The notes: generated by a model not told the origin, from the letters alone. A stretch of DNA of 64,000 bases from Sphagnum compactum (GCA_965153455.1 OZ234494.1:21824001-21888000), one strand, 5' to 3'. Positions 51,701-63,421 are shown, counted from the first letter of the stretch. A program made the numbers and translations.

Positions 51701-52636
51701 TCTTATCTAGGACATGGACAGCTCACACTCTGCTTTCATGTCAATCTTGAGATGAATACGTTCAGCTCCTACTTAGTTCTGTCTCAGTGTTTGTAAGGCA
51801 TGAAATAGGGGGAACTTTAAGGTGGATAAGATCAAGGCATTCTTTTTAATCTCAAAGAAGCTGCCAGAATGTGCTTTCAAAATGAAATAAAATACATCAA
51901 GTCTGTGCTGGGAGCAGACTCCACAATTGGTTTTTCATCGACCTGCACATATATGAGCTCTTGGAAACAGGCAAACTGCAACTTTTTCAATCTTAACATA
52001 AAGCAAATCATATATCCAAATAGCAAGTTTGACAAAATCACGAAATAGTGCAAGGGAATAAAACCGATTGACAGCAATATGAACGCTGCGGAGATCTACA
52101 AAAGCCATAATCTCTTCCAGGAAATACACATGCGCAAATCACAAAGCTTCTTTCTCACCCAAAAAAAAAGAGTAAACTTAAGTGGCTGCGGAGCAAAACT
52201 GAAAGGTAGAATAATCACGCCCACACTAGCTACACAACACAGGAGACTCATGAACCACAAAAAATACTCTTAAAACACAAAGAGCGCTCCAAAAGGAAAG
52301 AGAAGCTTCAACACTGAAAAGCTTCCCCTGTCCTCAACAACAACAACAACAACAACAACAACAAAACTAAAAGAACAAACAGGCAGAAGGAAAAAAAACA
52401 ACCGAGGTAAAGCAAAACACGGAAAAATGCTTCATTGACAAAATAGCAACCTGATAATGGACAGCATCAGGAAAAAAAGAAAAAAAAAAACTGCTCTCCA
52501 AATCTTTTAAAAAGGCAACAAAGGGCTCTATTACGAAACCCTTGGAGAACACGAAGGGCTTCTTCATCAACAAGAACAAAACTGATTTTCAAAAAAGTAA
52601 AAAAAAAGTAAGACATCAGAAAAAAAGGCTTACCAT
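48729..52636 (-). CDS. SR45a: Tra2/SR45a-like serine-arginine splicing factor
   Basis: A nuclear RNA-binding splicing regulator. Seven exons with GT/AG borders: 52636-52634 (coding ATG only), 51627-51602, 51473-51405, 51135-51018, 50668-50519, 49107-49053 and 48940-48729. The spliced frame gives 210 residues. The N-terminus MAESPRRSSRYSDSPSPRR leads into a short RS region. The RRM lies at about residues 45-125, with LYVTGLSTRVTEKDLEDLF (RNP2) and RESRGFGFVTMETAEDAD (RNP1) encoded by separate exons. ARTPTPGEYLG is the conserved linker of the Tra2/SR45a group. The C-terminal tail is rich in Arg, Gly and Tyr-Ser (RSRSPRYSPYRR end). It is shorter than many homologues, which have longer RS tails. 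The start codon is the last three bases of exon 1. A CCAAT-type box (ccgattgg on +) is at about 52897. Long introns between the exons could allow alternative splicing, which is common in this family. Confidence 0.9.
52340..52363. repeat. CAA microsatellite in SR45a intron 1
   Basis: Eight or more consecutive caa units on the plus strand. Confidence 0.9.
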
Positions 52637-52649
52637 GACGATGAGATGC

Positions 52650-53050
52650 TGCAGATCCGGAAAATTAACAAAAGAATTCGCTTCGATTCCGATCCGCGTC
52701 CGATGCAACAAAAACTCGCAATATGGGAAACACAACGAAGGAAGCGAACGCCGGCGCGCAAAGAAGTGAATGCGCAGCAGCGGCCTCCTGACGGGGGAAG
52801 AAGACGGTAACCGGACGCCAGCCGGTCACAACCCCGGTACAGTCCCCACGCGCTCGCGGCTAACGACCGCCTAACACCGGTGGACAGTTTAGATACGCTC
52901 CGATTGGAGGCTTGAGAAATGACCGTACCAGTCAATCGGAGAACCCAGCCTGAACCGTTGGATGGAGTGAGTTTGCGCCTATCACCGCCGTTGGACTCGG
53001 TAACCCGCAGAGAATACTTAACCACGGTCAAAGAACTTCAAAAACACCCA
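52650..53050 (-). promoter_or_regulatory. GC-rich 5' region/promoter of the SR45a-like gene
   Basis: The only clearly CpG-rich stretch in the window (for example gcgaacgccggcgcgc near 52745) covers the 5' untranslated exon and upstream sequence of the minus-strand gene. A CCAAT-type element lies on the minus strand at about 52893-52900. No clear TATA box is seen, which fits a housekeeping promoter. The transcription start is not determined. Confidence 0.6.
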
Positions 53051-53859
53051 AGACTAAAGGATACATACCAGACGCACTACACTTCCTTTCATGTTCTCTG
53101 GATTTAACCAGAGTCGATGGCTTCAAGCTATTCATTCATGAATGTTGTGGATCTTAATAGCGTCCCCAGAGGTGCTCAGTGTAGGACCCTGCACGTTAAA
53201 ATTGGATGAAGAAAAGTCAAAACATGCCGGTTTGGCTCAGCAGCATATATGCTCACAGTTTGCTCACCCAGGTTTGCTGAGGCTGGTGAAAGGCGCAGCA
53301 AACCTACCTACTGGAGAAGAGTGTAATATATGTGATCTGACTGCTGATCTATGTTTTTGTAATTGGTCGATCATAATGATTGGTCAAGGTGGTTTGCCAT
53401 TACTAGTGTCTCCCACGTATTTGGAGTCTTAGTTTCAGTTTGATGGGTGGGGAGTTGCAGAAAAGTAAATTAACCAAACTTGGATATATGAAACTCCACA
53501 TTAACTTAATCTTTGCAACTATTTTTCAAATATATTTTCAAAGCTTTTCACCTCTTTTATCACATCTTTACCTTGTTCTCATAGGCTAAAGTGAACCAGC
53601 ACCCATCAATGTACCAATTGGCCATTTTGTCCATGGTGTGTGTTGCAATTTTCTCATGCAGTTTCAATTAGTTAACTTTTCTTGGTTTCTAACCAATGAG
53701 TCTTTTTTTGGAGCTATTTTTTTTTGTCTCCAACTTGATTTTCAAATAACCTTTCAACTCAATTACCCTATTGACCTAACTATCTTATTAACCTAGCTAC
53801 ATTACTAACCTACATTTTGGCCTTACCCACCAACTAATAATTGACACCCCTCCTACCTA
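53051..53859. other. Spacer, no gene recognised
   Basis: Short frames only, including a 96-codon plus frame at 53142-53432 without a known domain. Confidence 0.4.
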
Positions 53860-54560
53860 CCTTCTATTTTTTCATTGGTTAAACTTTTATTTTTTGGGCA
53901 AAAGTTTTATCTCTTCTTGGTTGAACCTTTGCTTCTTGGCAAAACCTATTTTTTTATGGTTAAACTTTTGCCTTTTGACAATATTTACTTATTTATTTGC
54001 TAAAACTCTATGTATTCTCTATTTCTTAACAAAAAAATTACTTTTCCCTAACAAAAATTTTAGGTTTTCGTGGTTAAGCATTTATATTTCACTAAAAACA
54101 CTTTAATTCTGAACTAAACATTAGCTAAATCTTTTTATTTTTTGATTAAACCTTTGTTTTTTGGCAAAACTTGTTTACTTTTTGACTAAACCAAACCTTT
54201 ACTTCTTAACAAAACCAATAACATTTTTGCCTAAACTTCTACCTTCGAAAAACATTTTTAACTTATTTATTAAATCATTACTTATTAGTAAAACCATTTT
54301 TTTTCTTGGCTAAATTTTTATTTATTAGTAAAATTAGTATCTTTACTTGGCTAAACTTTCATTTCTCATTCAATTTTTTTAATTTTTTGACTAATTTATA
54401 TCTCTTGGCAAAAATCAATATCTTTTCTTGGTTAAATTTTTACCTTTTGATAAAATTTATTTATTTATTAATTAAACCATTACCTTTTAGTAAAACCTTT
54501 ACATTGTTTTGGGTAAATCCTTATCTTTTAGCAAAATTAATGTTTTTTTTGTTAATAAGA
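53860..54560. repeat. T-rich degenerate minisatellite
   Basis: Variants of ttggctaaacttttacctttt and ttggcaaaacctttatt recur throughout, so that two open plus frames show repeated FLLAK/WLNF units. The period is short (about 25 or 50 bases) but too blurred to fix by eye. Confidence 0.65.
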
Positions 54561-55316
54561 TTCATTATCTTCATTTTGAGGAAAAGTTTTCTTGAAAAAT
54601 TAAGCTTCTATTCGAACAATTTCTTACGTATTGCCTTTGTTTGTTGCAAATATAACAATTGATCAATGATGAATTTCAATGTTAAAAGGATAAGGTTATT
54701 TTATTTGGAGCAAATTGATGTTCAATTAATTCATCTTCTTCATGAATTGCCCCATCATTATTTCCAAATTTGTGAGCAGTTCTTACACCTTTGGCATTGG
54801 CATTGGCATTGATATTAGCATTGGCACTAAATTGGCATCAAGGTGGATGTAAATATGTTATTTTGTAAAATGCTAAAATTGTGGTCTTCCAATTTGTTTT
54901 CTTTTTGCTTTACAATTGTTTGGCTTTTTTAAATGTATCAGCTCTTTCATATCGAACTTGTTACCAAATTTCTTTTTGAAACCTCATCACATAATTTTTT
55001 ACAATCAAAACATTCATTTCATCTAAAATTAATGCATTAAGAATTACACCTTTAACCTTTAGAGTTTTTCGATGTGATCATTGAGTTTTACAACTTTTGA
55101 AGTATACTCGTTCATGTTCTTGATGGGTTTTTATTGAAGTTGCATCATCCCCATCATAAAGGCATTAGAACTTTCATTCAACCAAATTCTAGTGGAAATG
55201 CTTCGACAAAGTCTCAAATGCCTCCTTTTACTCTACGAACAATTTTTCAAACCATGTTAAAATTTTCCCTTCTAATGCTTCCAGAAAAAATTTCACCCAT
55301 CGTTGTTATGTGTGGA
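54561..55316. other. AT-rich spacer to the LTR element
   Basis: A short ggcatt hexamer repeat lies at about 54787-54820. No gene recognised. Confidence 0.4.
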
Positions 55317-55646
55317 TGTACAACATGAACGAGTTTGGACCCAAAACTATGTATGATTACTACATAGTTATGAAATCTATGTTTTTGGTTATAAAATTAT
55401 TCTCTCACCCTTCAATTGTCTATGCAAGCCTCACCATTCTCCTACCATGAACTAAGCACAAACAACACCAAATCCATTCAAAACTAAAAGCCTTTTAAAA
55501 ACCAAAACTTCAATTCTAACAAACTTTGCATTCATACAATAACTTCGTACAAGTGAAGGTGTTTCTTAAGGTCATAAACATCCACTTATATACCAATCAA
55601 AAGGAAACTAATCAAGAAACTTCCTAAAGTTTATCTGTTTTCACCA
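55317..55646 (-). repeat. 3' LTR of the gag-only element
   Basis: Downstream copy relative to the minus-strand element. The gag-like reading frame runs directly into its edge at about 55640. Confidence 0.75.
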
Positions 55647-56783
55647 TGGATTGCACAGTTAGTTGTGGAACTTCCTTCATGCTCACCTCCTTCTTTTCGG
55701 CCAGCTCCGCTGCTTCATTGAACGTCGCTGCTTGTTCATATCTCACTTGTTCTCATAATTCTAATAACATACCAATGGTGAAATATTCTAGTACCAATGC
55801 ATTAACTCCCGCAAAAATTGGATCAATTCCTTCTTGACCTTGTGCCCTAAGACAGCCTTGGAGTTTATTTTGTAATGTCATTGTCCTCTTCTTATACTCT
55901 CTTACTGACTTTAAAGCCCCCTGCTTTAGTTGATTCAGTTCAAGTATTAAGTTTTGGTAGACATTCTCCATAGAAAACTCCTTCACTAAGGCCTTACTTA
56001 TGTCAATCCATGATCCCTTCAATTTTTCCGTTTGTCGTTCAAACCAATGTGATGCCGTACCCTCTAAGAATTCAGGAAGGAAATTAAGCCATTCTGTAAC
56101 TGTTCTAAGCCCCGTACCAATACAAGCTCGTTTATATTCCCTTAAAAACATTTTAGGGTCTTCACCCTTACTTCCCCTAAAAACTGGAATAACCATATTA
56201 TTTTGCCTCTTAAAAAATAACATCAAACTAATTAATTCCTTTAACCAATTATCACTTAGCTTTTACAACCTTTCTTCATGAATAAGGAAATTTCCAATGG
56301 CCCGATTTGCACTCATGATAAAATTCTCCTTATCTTTTCGGTGTAAATCCCTAAAAGGACCAGACATTTTCAATCCTGCAATCATCCTATTTAAATGCCT
56401 TGATTGAAAGACAACATTTACAAGATCATGACCATCACGAGTATCAATGACGCCTCCATTTCACATGATATGGAAGTTATTGGTTCTGGCATAATCTGGA
56501 GTCGTATCCTTCTTCCTAAGCAAGATGAGTAAATGTTGTTCTTGTGTGATTGTCCTTTGGCGTTACTTTGTAGATCTGGGTCAAGTTGAGGCCCAGATTC
56601 CTCCCGTCGTCTACGTAGTTGTAATACTACCACACCTGGTTCACCTATAGTCCCAAGCTCTTCCAAAGGTCTTTCAATAGGTGATCTTGGCCTAGCAACT
56701 CCTAATGTCAATGATGCGGTTTGTTGCTTATGTTCGGAAAACTGTGTACCAAGGGAGTCAGAAGCCTCTCTTAACGCAAACAT
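55647..56783 (-). pseudogene. Retrotransposon gag-like protein, broken frame
   Basis: Capsid-type Gag of an LTR retrotransposon, which would package the element RNA. The minus frame 56783-56418 gives an N-terminal part (MFALREASDSLGTQFSEHKQ and a polar linker with RRRREES). After stops and a shift, the frame 56226-55753 contains the conserved core: VIPVFRGSKGEDPKMFLREY, WLNFLPEFLEGTASHWFE and LNQLKQGALKSVREYKKR. This is the retrotrans_gag pattern. Beyond a stop at 55753, in another frame, the sequence continues as EQAATFNEAAELAEKKEVS up to the 3' LTR. No zinc knuckle follows before the LTR, so the C-terminus of Gag and all of Pol are missing. The breaks make it non-functional as read. Confidence 0.7.
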
Positions 56784-57329
56784 TAATGTTTTTATTAAAA
56801 CACTAATCCTAGAAATAAAACATATATTCTTTTTATTTTTTTCAATAACTTATAACACTTTTTATATAAAAAGTCTAAAGGTTTCAACAAGGTCTAACGA
56901 ACATGAGCTTACTCAAGAACATTCACTATCTTTTATAAACTTCTATTCACATTTTCTCATATGGCTTAACACGTGTCATTTTTTTTTCCTTTCTTGCTTG
57001 TAATTTTCCTATGCGAATCTTCTCAGATTCTCACAAATTCAACTTTAGTTCATGCCTAGGATTACAAGTAATATCCAAAAGCAAGCTTGGGGTCAAACAT
57101 AATGACTCGTGTTTATGGTCTTTATGATACTGCTTCACGCGTTGAATCGTGCACCCAACTCGACATGGCTTGCCTTTCGTAATCTCCATTGCTACAAATT
57201 GAATCTCCTCCACCCATGTGGCCACTTCCATCCATGATTCGAGGATAAACAAATCGCCTTGCATTTCTCGTTGTAAAACAAAACAGTGTGTTTTTTTTCC
57301 TTTCTCTCCTTCTTCCCACCAAATTTTAA

Positions 57330-57431
57330 ACAACACAATTAAGTTTCTTAACACAATTCAACAACACAATTTCACAACACAATTAAATTGTACAACACAA
57401 TTCAACAACACAATTTCACAACACAATTAAC
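57330..57431. repeat. Acacaatt-type tandem repeat in element leader
   Basis: Units of the type acaacacaattcaacaac and caatttcacaacacaatt alternate two to three times between the primer-binding site and the first gag-like frame. Confidence 0.75.
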
Positions 57432-57462
57432 ATAGACTCGGGTCCCAGCAACGGAACCAAAA
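57432..57462 (-). promoter_or_regulatory. Candidate primer-binding site of the LTR element
   Basis: A few bases inside the 5' LTR, the minus strand reads tggttccgttgctgggaccc. This resembles the tggcgccgttgccgggg stretch found at that place in several plant Ty3/gypsy lineages, where a tRNA primes reverse transcription. The match is imperfect and from memory. Confidence 0.45.
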
Positions 57463-57465
57463 AGA

Positions 57466-57788
57466 TGTACACTATGAACGGGTTTAGGACCGAAACTATG
57501 TATGATTACTACATAGCTATGAAATCTATGTTCTTGATTGCAAAATTATTTTCTCACCTTTCTATTGGCTATGCAAGCCTCACCATTCTCCTACCATGAA
57601 CTAAACACAAACAACACCAAAACTATTCAAAATCAAAAGCCTTTCAAAACGAGAACTTCAATTCTAACAAACTTTGCATTCATACAATAACTTCGTACAA
57701 GTGAAGGTGTCTCTTAAGGTCATAAACACTCACTTATATACCAATCAAAAGGAAAGTAGTCAAGAAACTTCTTAAAGTTTATTCACCA
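57466..57788 (-). repeat. 5' LTR of the gag-only element
   Basis: Upstream copy relative to the minus-strand element. It matches the other LTR in order along its full length, with close identity in the segment ttcattctaac-like ... tataccaatcaaaagg. Confidence 0.75.
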
Positions 57789-58295
57789 CATGGTTCCCCA
57801 TGTGATTCCACAATTAATCACAAGGAAACAAAATCACATGGTGCACATGTGATTCCACAATTAATCACAAGGCACATGATTTCCACATAAATTAATATGT
57901 GAAAGTCAATGCACCATGACCAAATTATAGAATTCTATCACTCAACTTACCCCTTGAAACAATTACCTAAGTAATTGTGTAATTACATTAAGTTACATGG
58001 ACACCAATGATTTCAAATATATATGTTTTATTGAAATTTTTAAAAAAGGATTCAGAATTTTCATTTCACCTTCTTTTAAACAAAAATATTTTGTCATTTT
58101 ACAAATTTCATTTTTATGACAAATTGATAGGTTTTTTTTTGGTATCTCCACTAAAGAATTACATTTGATGCGTGCAAAACAGAAAAAAACTTATTGCGAA
58201 GCCATTACAAGTATTTTTTTCATGATGCTTACAACAATGAACAATTAGCATTTTTTGAGCTTTCATTGCTTTTGCATCAAGTATCTGCATCACAC
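57789..58295. other. AT-rich spacer
   Basis: An internal duplication of about 45 bases lies near 57795-57880 (catgtgattccacaattaatcacaagg, twice). No gene recognised. Confidence 0.5.
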
Positions 58296-58805
58296 TTAAT
58301 CATTCGCAAAAAGATTAACTACAAAACTATCACAAACATTTTTCTCACAATGCCGACAAAAATGAACAATTACCATTACGATGACAAATCTATTCGTTTT
58401 CGTCATCAATGTCGTCACCATGCGCTTTTTAACAGTCACGAGCATGTTCGGAGGTGGATTGCGGACCAGACTATCAAATTCGGGGAACCATTCTACGTTT
58501 ATGGGGTGATACAATGTCATGGAACGTCCGTCATAACGATCTCTTGTTGTGGATTCCAAGTATGCATGAATGACGAGATGGTCAACCACCCCCAGGTGAA
58601 CATGGGTGAGAATGTTGGTCATTTGTTTTTCGTCGTCATCAGTGACAAGGGCAAGCAACTTATGCAGGTCAACGATTAAAACGCGACCATTCTCGTTATA
58701 TTCCCATGCATCGTATTCCTCGACCCATAAAAACTTAAGGATGTGAGATCCAACATGCGAGGGCATGTCCATAAGGTTTGTAGCTTCGGATTTTCCCATT
58801 TGCAA
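58296..58805 (-). CDS. Unidentified 169-codon ORF
   Basis: The longest open frame in the AT-rich part that is not low-complexity. It begins MQMGKSEATNLMDMPSHVG, contains LIVDLHKLLALVTDDDEK and WFPEFDSLVRNPPPNML, and ends with a Cys/His pair (HFCRHCEKNVC). Its base composition between about 58390 and 58790 is noticeably richer in G and C than the flanks. I know no family for it. No intron or promoter was found. The competing 161-codon plus frame over the same DNA shows no motif and is probably its shadow. An imperfect direct repeat of about 50 bases, about 135 bases apart, underlies its 3' end. Confidence 0.3.
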   Translation of the reverse strand: MQMGKSEATNLMDMPSHVGSHILKFLWVEEYDAWEYNENGRVLIVDLHKLLALVTDDDEKQMTNILTHVHLGVVDHLVIHAYLESTTRDRYDGRSMTLYHPINVEWFPEFDSLVRNPPPNMLVTVKKRMVTTLMTKTNRFVIVMVIVHFCRHCEKNVCDSFVVNLFAND

Positions 58806-59275
58806 AAACTACGATTATGAGACTGAAAATATTTTGAAACAAATGGGCCCAAAATTGACGCCTCTTGTAAGATCATAAACGCCGATAAAAAACCAACAAC
58901 AATGGATGAACAACACAATGTCATCAAAAGGATTGATGATATCAATTTCATATCATTACAAAAACATGAAAAGTCCATATGGTCTACTATAACCTATGAT
59001 GCATGGAAAAAAAAATGATCATTGCATTGCATCATTAAGGTCATAAAAACAAGTCCAAAGTTTGTAACTAAAATTTGATGGAAATGCATTTTGAGTTTTA
59101 TTGTTAATTCAATTTTCAAACCTTTATTTATAAAAATATAATTTCCATGATTTAATCCTTGGACATTATTATATTATCAATATTTTTTTAATGGCTAATT
59201 TTTTTTAAAAAATTTGAATCTTTAAATCGCCTCTTTGATTTGGTTTTTTTTTTTTTTCATTTTTTTTGTTTTTTT

Positions 59276-59542
59276 CTAACATCTAATTTTATTTTTATGA
59301 AACTCCCATATTGCCCATAAAATATTAAAAATTTGAAGGATATAATTTTTTTTATTAACTATTTCGCTCCAAGGCATTTTTCCTAATAAAATTTCATTTT
59401 TTTTCTTTTTAATTCTATTGACCTTGAGATTTTTTGTTTTTGTTGGATTTGTCACACATTTGACATACATATGTCCATATTTCTCACAAGCAAAACATTT
59501 AACATTTTTTTCCAAAATCTTAAGCGTCATATCCTTTTCCAA
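59276..59542 (-). pseudogene. Fragment with CCHC zinc knuckle, probably retroelement-derived
   Basis: An 88-codon minus frame carrying CFACEKYGHMYVKC, an exact C-x2-C-x4-H-x4-C zinc knuckle that binds RNA or single-stranded DNA. It is preceded by LKILEKNVK and followed by a Lys-rich stretch. Such knuckles are typical of retroelement Gag and of LINE ORF1-type proteins. The rest of the frame is AT-rich and featureless, and there is no adjoining polymerase. It may also be a fragment of a cellular zinc-knuckle gene. Confidence 0.4.
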
Positions 59543-62035
59543 TCTTCAAAATTTCTACCTATGTGAAATATAAGTCTCGACAATGAAACAAAAAATGTAG
59601 TCTAAAGGGGTGTTCAAAATTATGAAAATTAGTTTTTATTAAATCTTTTCTAGCACATAGATATATTATCAAACCATACTACATCATAAAACTTATAATA
59701 TTCTTCATTCACATAATCCCTAACTATAAAACATTACATTATTTTAAAATAAAATCATTCACACGCTTAAAATTGAAATTTTATGTATAAATTACACCCT
59801 AAACGGGAGTTCATCACACGCACCTAAGAATTTTCTTTATGGGAATCATTTGTCAAATATCACAATGGTATCAGTAATAATTTGCACATATGGTATTTTT
59901 ACGAATTTTGATAATGATTAACAACACCAAATTATTGATTACAAATTATGAACCTAAAGCTCCAATCACTACTTTTTATATATCTGATGAACAAAGTGGA
60001 TGAATTGTTAATCACATTCATTTACATTTATTTCCTATTTATCATCTCTTATGTTAAAATAATTATACATGTCATTTATAACTTTTCATTTTTCCACGGA
60101 CAGATCTTGTATTATTTAGAATTTGAGATTTGGTCAAGTTTACATATTTGATTTCCCATTATTACTAACAAAAAATAATTATCTAAATGATTCATAAATC
60201 AAACCTTATGCTTTTAGTAAAAAAAAATTCATTGTAAAGCCCATGAGGTTCACTAATTTGTTCTTCAATTTTATCCATATATTGCTCAAATGGTAATAAT
60301 ATTATTTGTAATTATAACTCCTAAATTTTATTTTTTGTTATAGTATTAATTATACAATATGCAATATTCATATCAAAGGTCATGTTGAAATTAACATTTG
60401 TTGGTCCAAACTTATTTTACATGAACGTTCAATGTTAAAATGCAATATCCACATTGATATTATGTTAAATCACATGTTGAACATGACACATACATTATTC
60501 ACATATAAGTGAACTTTTAATTTAAGAAAAAACGTAGATATACAAATATTACATAATTGTTTCATACAATAATTGACATTTTAAAACCCACATGTAAATA
60601 TTACATAGTTGACGATGATTGTTAATAAAAAAAAAATCAATGAAAAATTTGAAAATGCAATGTGGTTGATGCAAGGTGGAATTATTACAAAAAATAATTT
60701 AACAATTATGGATGTGAATATTACCTTAAACCTTAAACCCGAAAAAAAATCAATGATAAATTTTTAAAATGTGATGTGAGTATTTAGAAGGTGACAATGT
60801 TACAAAATGTAATTTAACAATTATGAAATACAAATATTACATGATTAACCAAAACCAATGAAAATATTAAGAAAAAATGAAAGTATTATAAGTTGAAAAC
60901 ACTGTAGAATACAATATGAAATATTCATATGTAGGTATATTTACATGTCCAAATAAATGTGATGTTTTTTAATAATGTTTCATATTTTTTGCTTGATTAA
61001 TAGAACAAAATTTGAATTTTGGAAAGATGCAATATTTACATGAATTAATGCAAACTTTGAAGTCAACTCGAAATTTCATAAATTCAATAAGATTTTCTAA
61101 AAAACATGCACATGTCAGTAGTTGCCGTAATACAAAATGGCATAAATTAATATTTTAAATTTTTTGTGTACACAAACTACACGCAAAATGCATCAAACCA
61201 TAAAATTATTGTCCAAAAAAATGCAAATTAAAAAATCCATGTGAATACAAAAAATAAAATAAAATAATGACATGTTACTCTTTCATTATAAAGGATCCCT
61301 TTCATTAATCTTTTCATTTATAATTTTCATGCACTTGACGATAAGTCGCAACCAATAATCATTTTTGTAACATAGTGATATGTGTACAATTATTGATGGT
61401 AGATGTGAAGATGAATTATGTTGAAAATAAAACTCATCCTTGGTAATTTCACAAAATCTAATTCAAAAATACAAACATGCATTAATAAATAAAAGTTTCA
61501 AAGTTTTTAATAGGTAAGAAAAAAACAACCATAAACATAGAAAAACAAAAATATATCTATATAAAGGAAAAAACAAAAAAAACATACAAAGTGAGAGCAT
61601 TTGAAAAAAAATATAAAATGAAAAAAAACCAAAATAAAAGACATTTAAAAAAAGAAAAAATGCAAAATAAAGCATAAACATGAAAAACAGAAAGAAAAAA
61701 AAAAGTAAACACATGGATAGGAAAAAAAAAATGAACAAAATAAAAAATATAGAAAGAAAACAAAAAACGAAACAAAAGGAAACACGAAATTAAATTTAAA
61801 AAAAAGTCACTTGAAAAACTCCCAAGCTTTGTTACTTTTCAAATTCACCTTCACATTGCATTGTGATCTTGCTTAAAACCAAAGTTGTCAACCCCTTGTA
61901 ACAAGTTATAATGTTTTTTCAAATCCCTATATTGCTCCAAACTAAAAGGTCCAACACACATGAAAAAGAGATGAAGAAAGGCAAGAATGAAAAAAGCAAA
62001 AAACATGAAAAAAAAAAAATTAAAAAAAAAAACAA
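59543..62035. other. Very AT-rich DNA, no gene recognised
   Basis: Only short AT-rich frames. Poly-A-rich tracts increase towards 61.5-62.0 kb and grade into the purine repeat. Confidence 0.55.
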
Positions 62036-63090
62036 CTAGAGAAAAGAAAGGAAGAGGAGCAAGGAATTAAAAAATTTTAAAATGAGGAGGAAAAGAAGAA
62101 AAAATAGCAAGAAACAAGAAAAGAGAAGCAAGGAGGAAGAGAAAGAAAAAACCAAAAAAAAAGAATGGAAGAAAAGCAAGGAGGAAGAGAAGAAAAAAGA
62201 AAAAGAAAAATGAAAAGAAGAAAAGCAAGGAGGAAAAGAAGAAAAAACAACAAGAAAAATGAAAGGAAGAAAAGCAAGGAGGAAGATAAGAAAAAACAAC
62301 AAGAAAAATGAAAGGAAGAAAAGCAAGGAGGAAGAGAAGAAAAAAAAACAAGAAAAATGAAAGGAAGAAAAGCAAGGAGGAAGAGAAGAAAAAACAAGAT
62401 AAAGGAGAGGAAGAGGAGCAAAGAGGAAGAGAAAAATAAACAAGAAAAAAGAGAGAAAGAGGAGCAAGGAGGAAGAGAAAAATAAACAAGAAAAATGAAA
62501 GGAAGAAAAGCAAGGAGAAAGAGAAGAAAAAACAAGAAAAAAGAGAGGAAGAGGAGCAAGGAGAAAGAGAAAAATAACCAAGAAAAATGAAAGGAAGAAA
62601 AGCAAAGAGGAAGAGAAGAAAAAACAACAAGAAAAAAAAGAGGAAGAGGAGCAAGGAGGAAGAGAAAAATAAACAAGAAAAAAAGAGAAGAAGAGGAGAA
62701 GAAAAAACAAGAAAAAAGAGAGGAAGAGGAGCAAGGAGGAAGAGAAAAATAAACAAGAAAAAAAGAGAAGAAGAGGAGAAGAAAAAACAAGAAAAAAGAG
62801 AGGAAGAGGAGCAAGGAGAAAGAGAAAAATAACCAAGAAAAATGAAAGGAAGAGGAGCAAGGAGGAAGAGAAGAAAAAACAACAAGAAAAATGAGAGGAA
62901 GAGGAGCACGAAGGAAGAGAAGAAAAAATACCAAGCAAAAGCAGATGAAGAGGAACAAAGATGAAGAGAAGAAAAAACAACAAGAAAATAAAAAGAAGGA
63001 AGCAACGAAGGAAAGAAAAAAAACAACCCAAAAAATAAGAAAATAAGAAGAAAGAGAAGAAAAAGCAACAATGAAGAAAAGCAAAAAAGC
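62036..63090. repeat. Purine-rich minisatellite, about 46-49-bp units
   Basis: About one kilobase consisting almost only of A and G with scattered C and T on the plus strand. The phrase gcaaggaggaagagaagaaa recurs at, for example, 62225, 62274, 62323 and 62372 (spacing 49), then at about 46-base spacing from 62418. Roughly 20 units. All three minus frames are open for 330-365 codons because the repeat lacks stop codons on that strand; the resulting Phe/Leu/Ser polymers are not credible proteins. Long purine tracts of this kind can form triplex DNA. Confidence 0.9.
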
Positions 63091-63421
63091 CAAGATCAGG
63101 TTTGTGAGAATGAGAAATAAAACAGGGTACTGAGAAAGTGGGGAAGTTTTTGAAAAACCCAACAAAAATGTCATAAAATTAAAAGTGAAAAATTAATTTA
63201 ACTATTAGAATTTAGAGTACATTTCAGAAAACTTTAAATGATTTACAAATTTTATAACTTCAAAGCTCAGTAATCATAGAATCTATATTTAAACATTGAC
63301 AATTAATTAGTTTCAAAAGAACATAAATACAAAAACCAAAATGATCATATGTTTTGAATAAAAAGTAGAATAAGAATAATTTTGGTTTAATTCAGAGCCT
63401 TTTTTTCAACAGCCAGAGAGT

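Larger units (their letters stand above)
55317..57788 (-). mobile_element. Short LTR element with gag-like internal region only
   Basis: Two direct repeats of about 330 and 323 bases (55317-55646 and 57466-57788) begin tgtaca and end tcacca on the plus strand, giving TG...CA termini on both strands. They enclose about 1.8 kb. The internal sequence on the minus strand encodes gag-like protein and no protease, reverse transcriptase or integrase. The candidate primer-binding site lies just inside the right LTR. The two LTRs differ at about one position in ten in their first 200 bases, so the insertion is old. The flanking five bases (gtgga and catgg) do not match, so no target duplication is seen. 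It is either a deletion derivative or a non-autonomous gag-only element that relied on a related element's enzymes. Confidence 0.75.

Noticed and set aside
51877-52129. Extra coding exon of the SR45a-like gene (VDEKPIVESAPS)
   Set aside because: Its only nearby donor would break the frame into the next exon, while ATG joins exon 2 directly in phase. Kept only as a possible alternative exon.
58194-58679. 161-codon plus ORF
   Set aside because: It overlaps the minus 169-codon ORF and shows no motif; at most one strand is likely coding.
62077-63174. Open minus frames of 331-365 codons
   Set aside because: They lie in a purine-rich tandem repeat whose minus strand lacks stop codons; the products are Phe/Leu/Ser polymers without domain structure.
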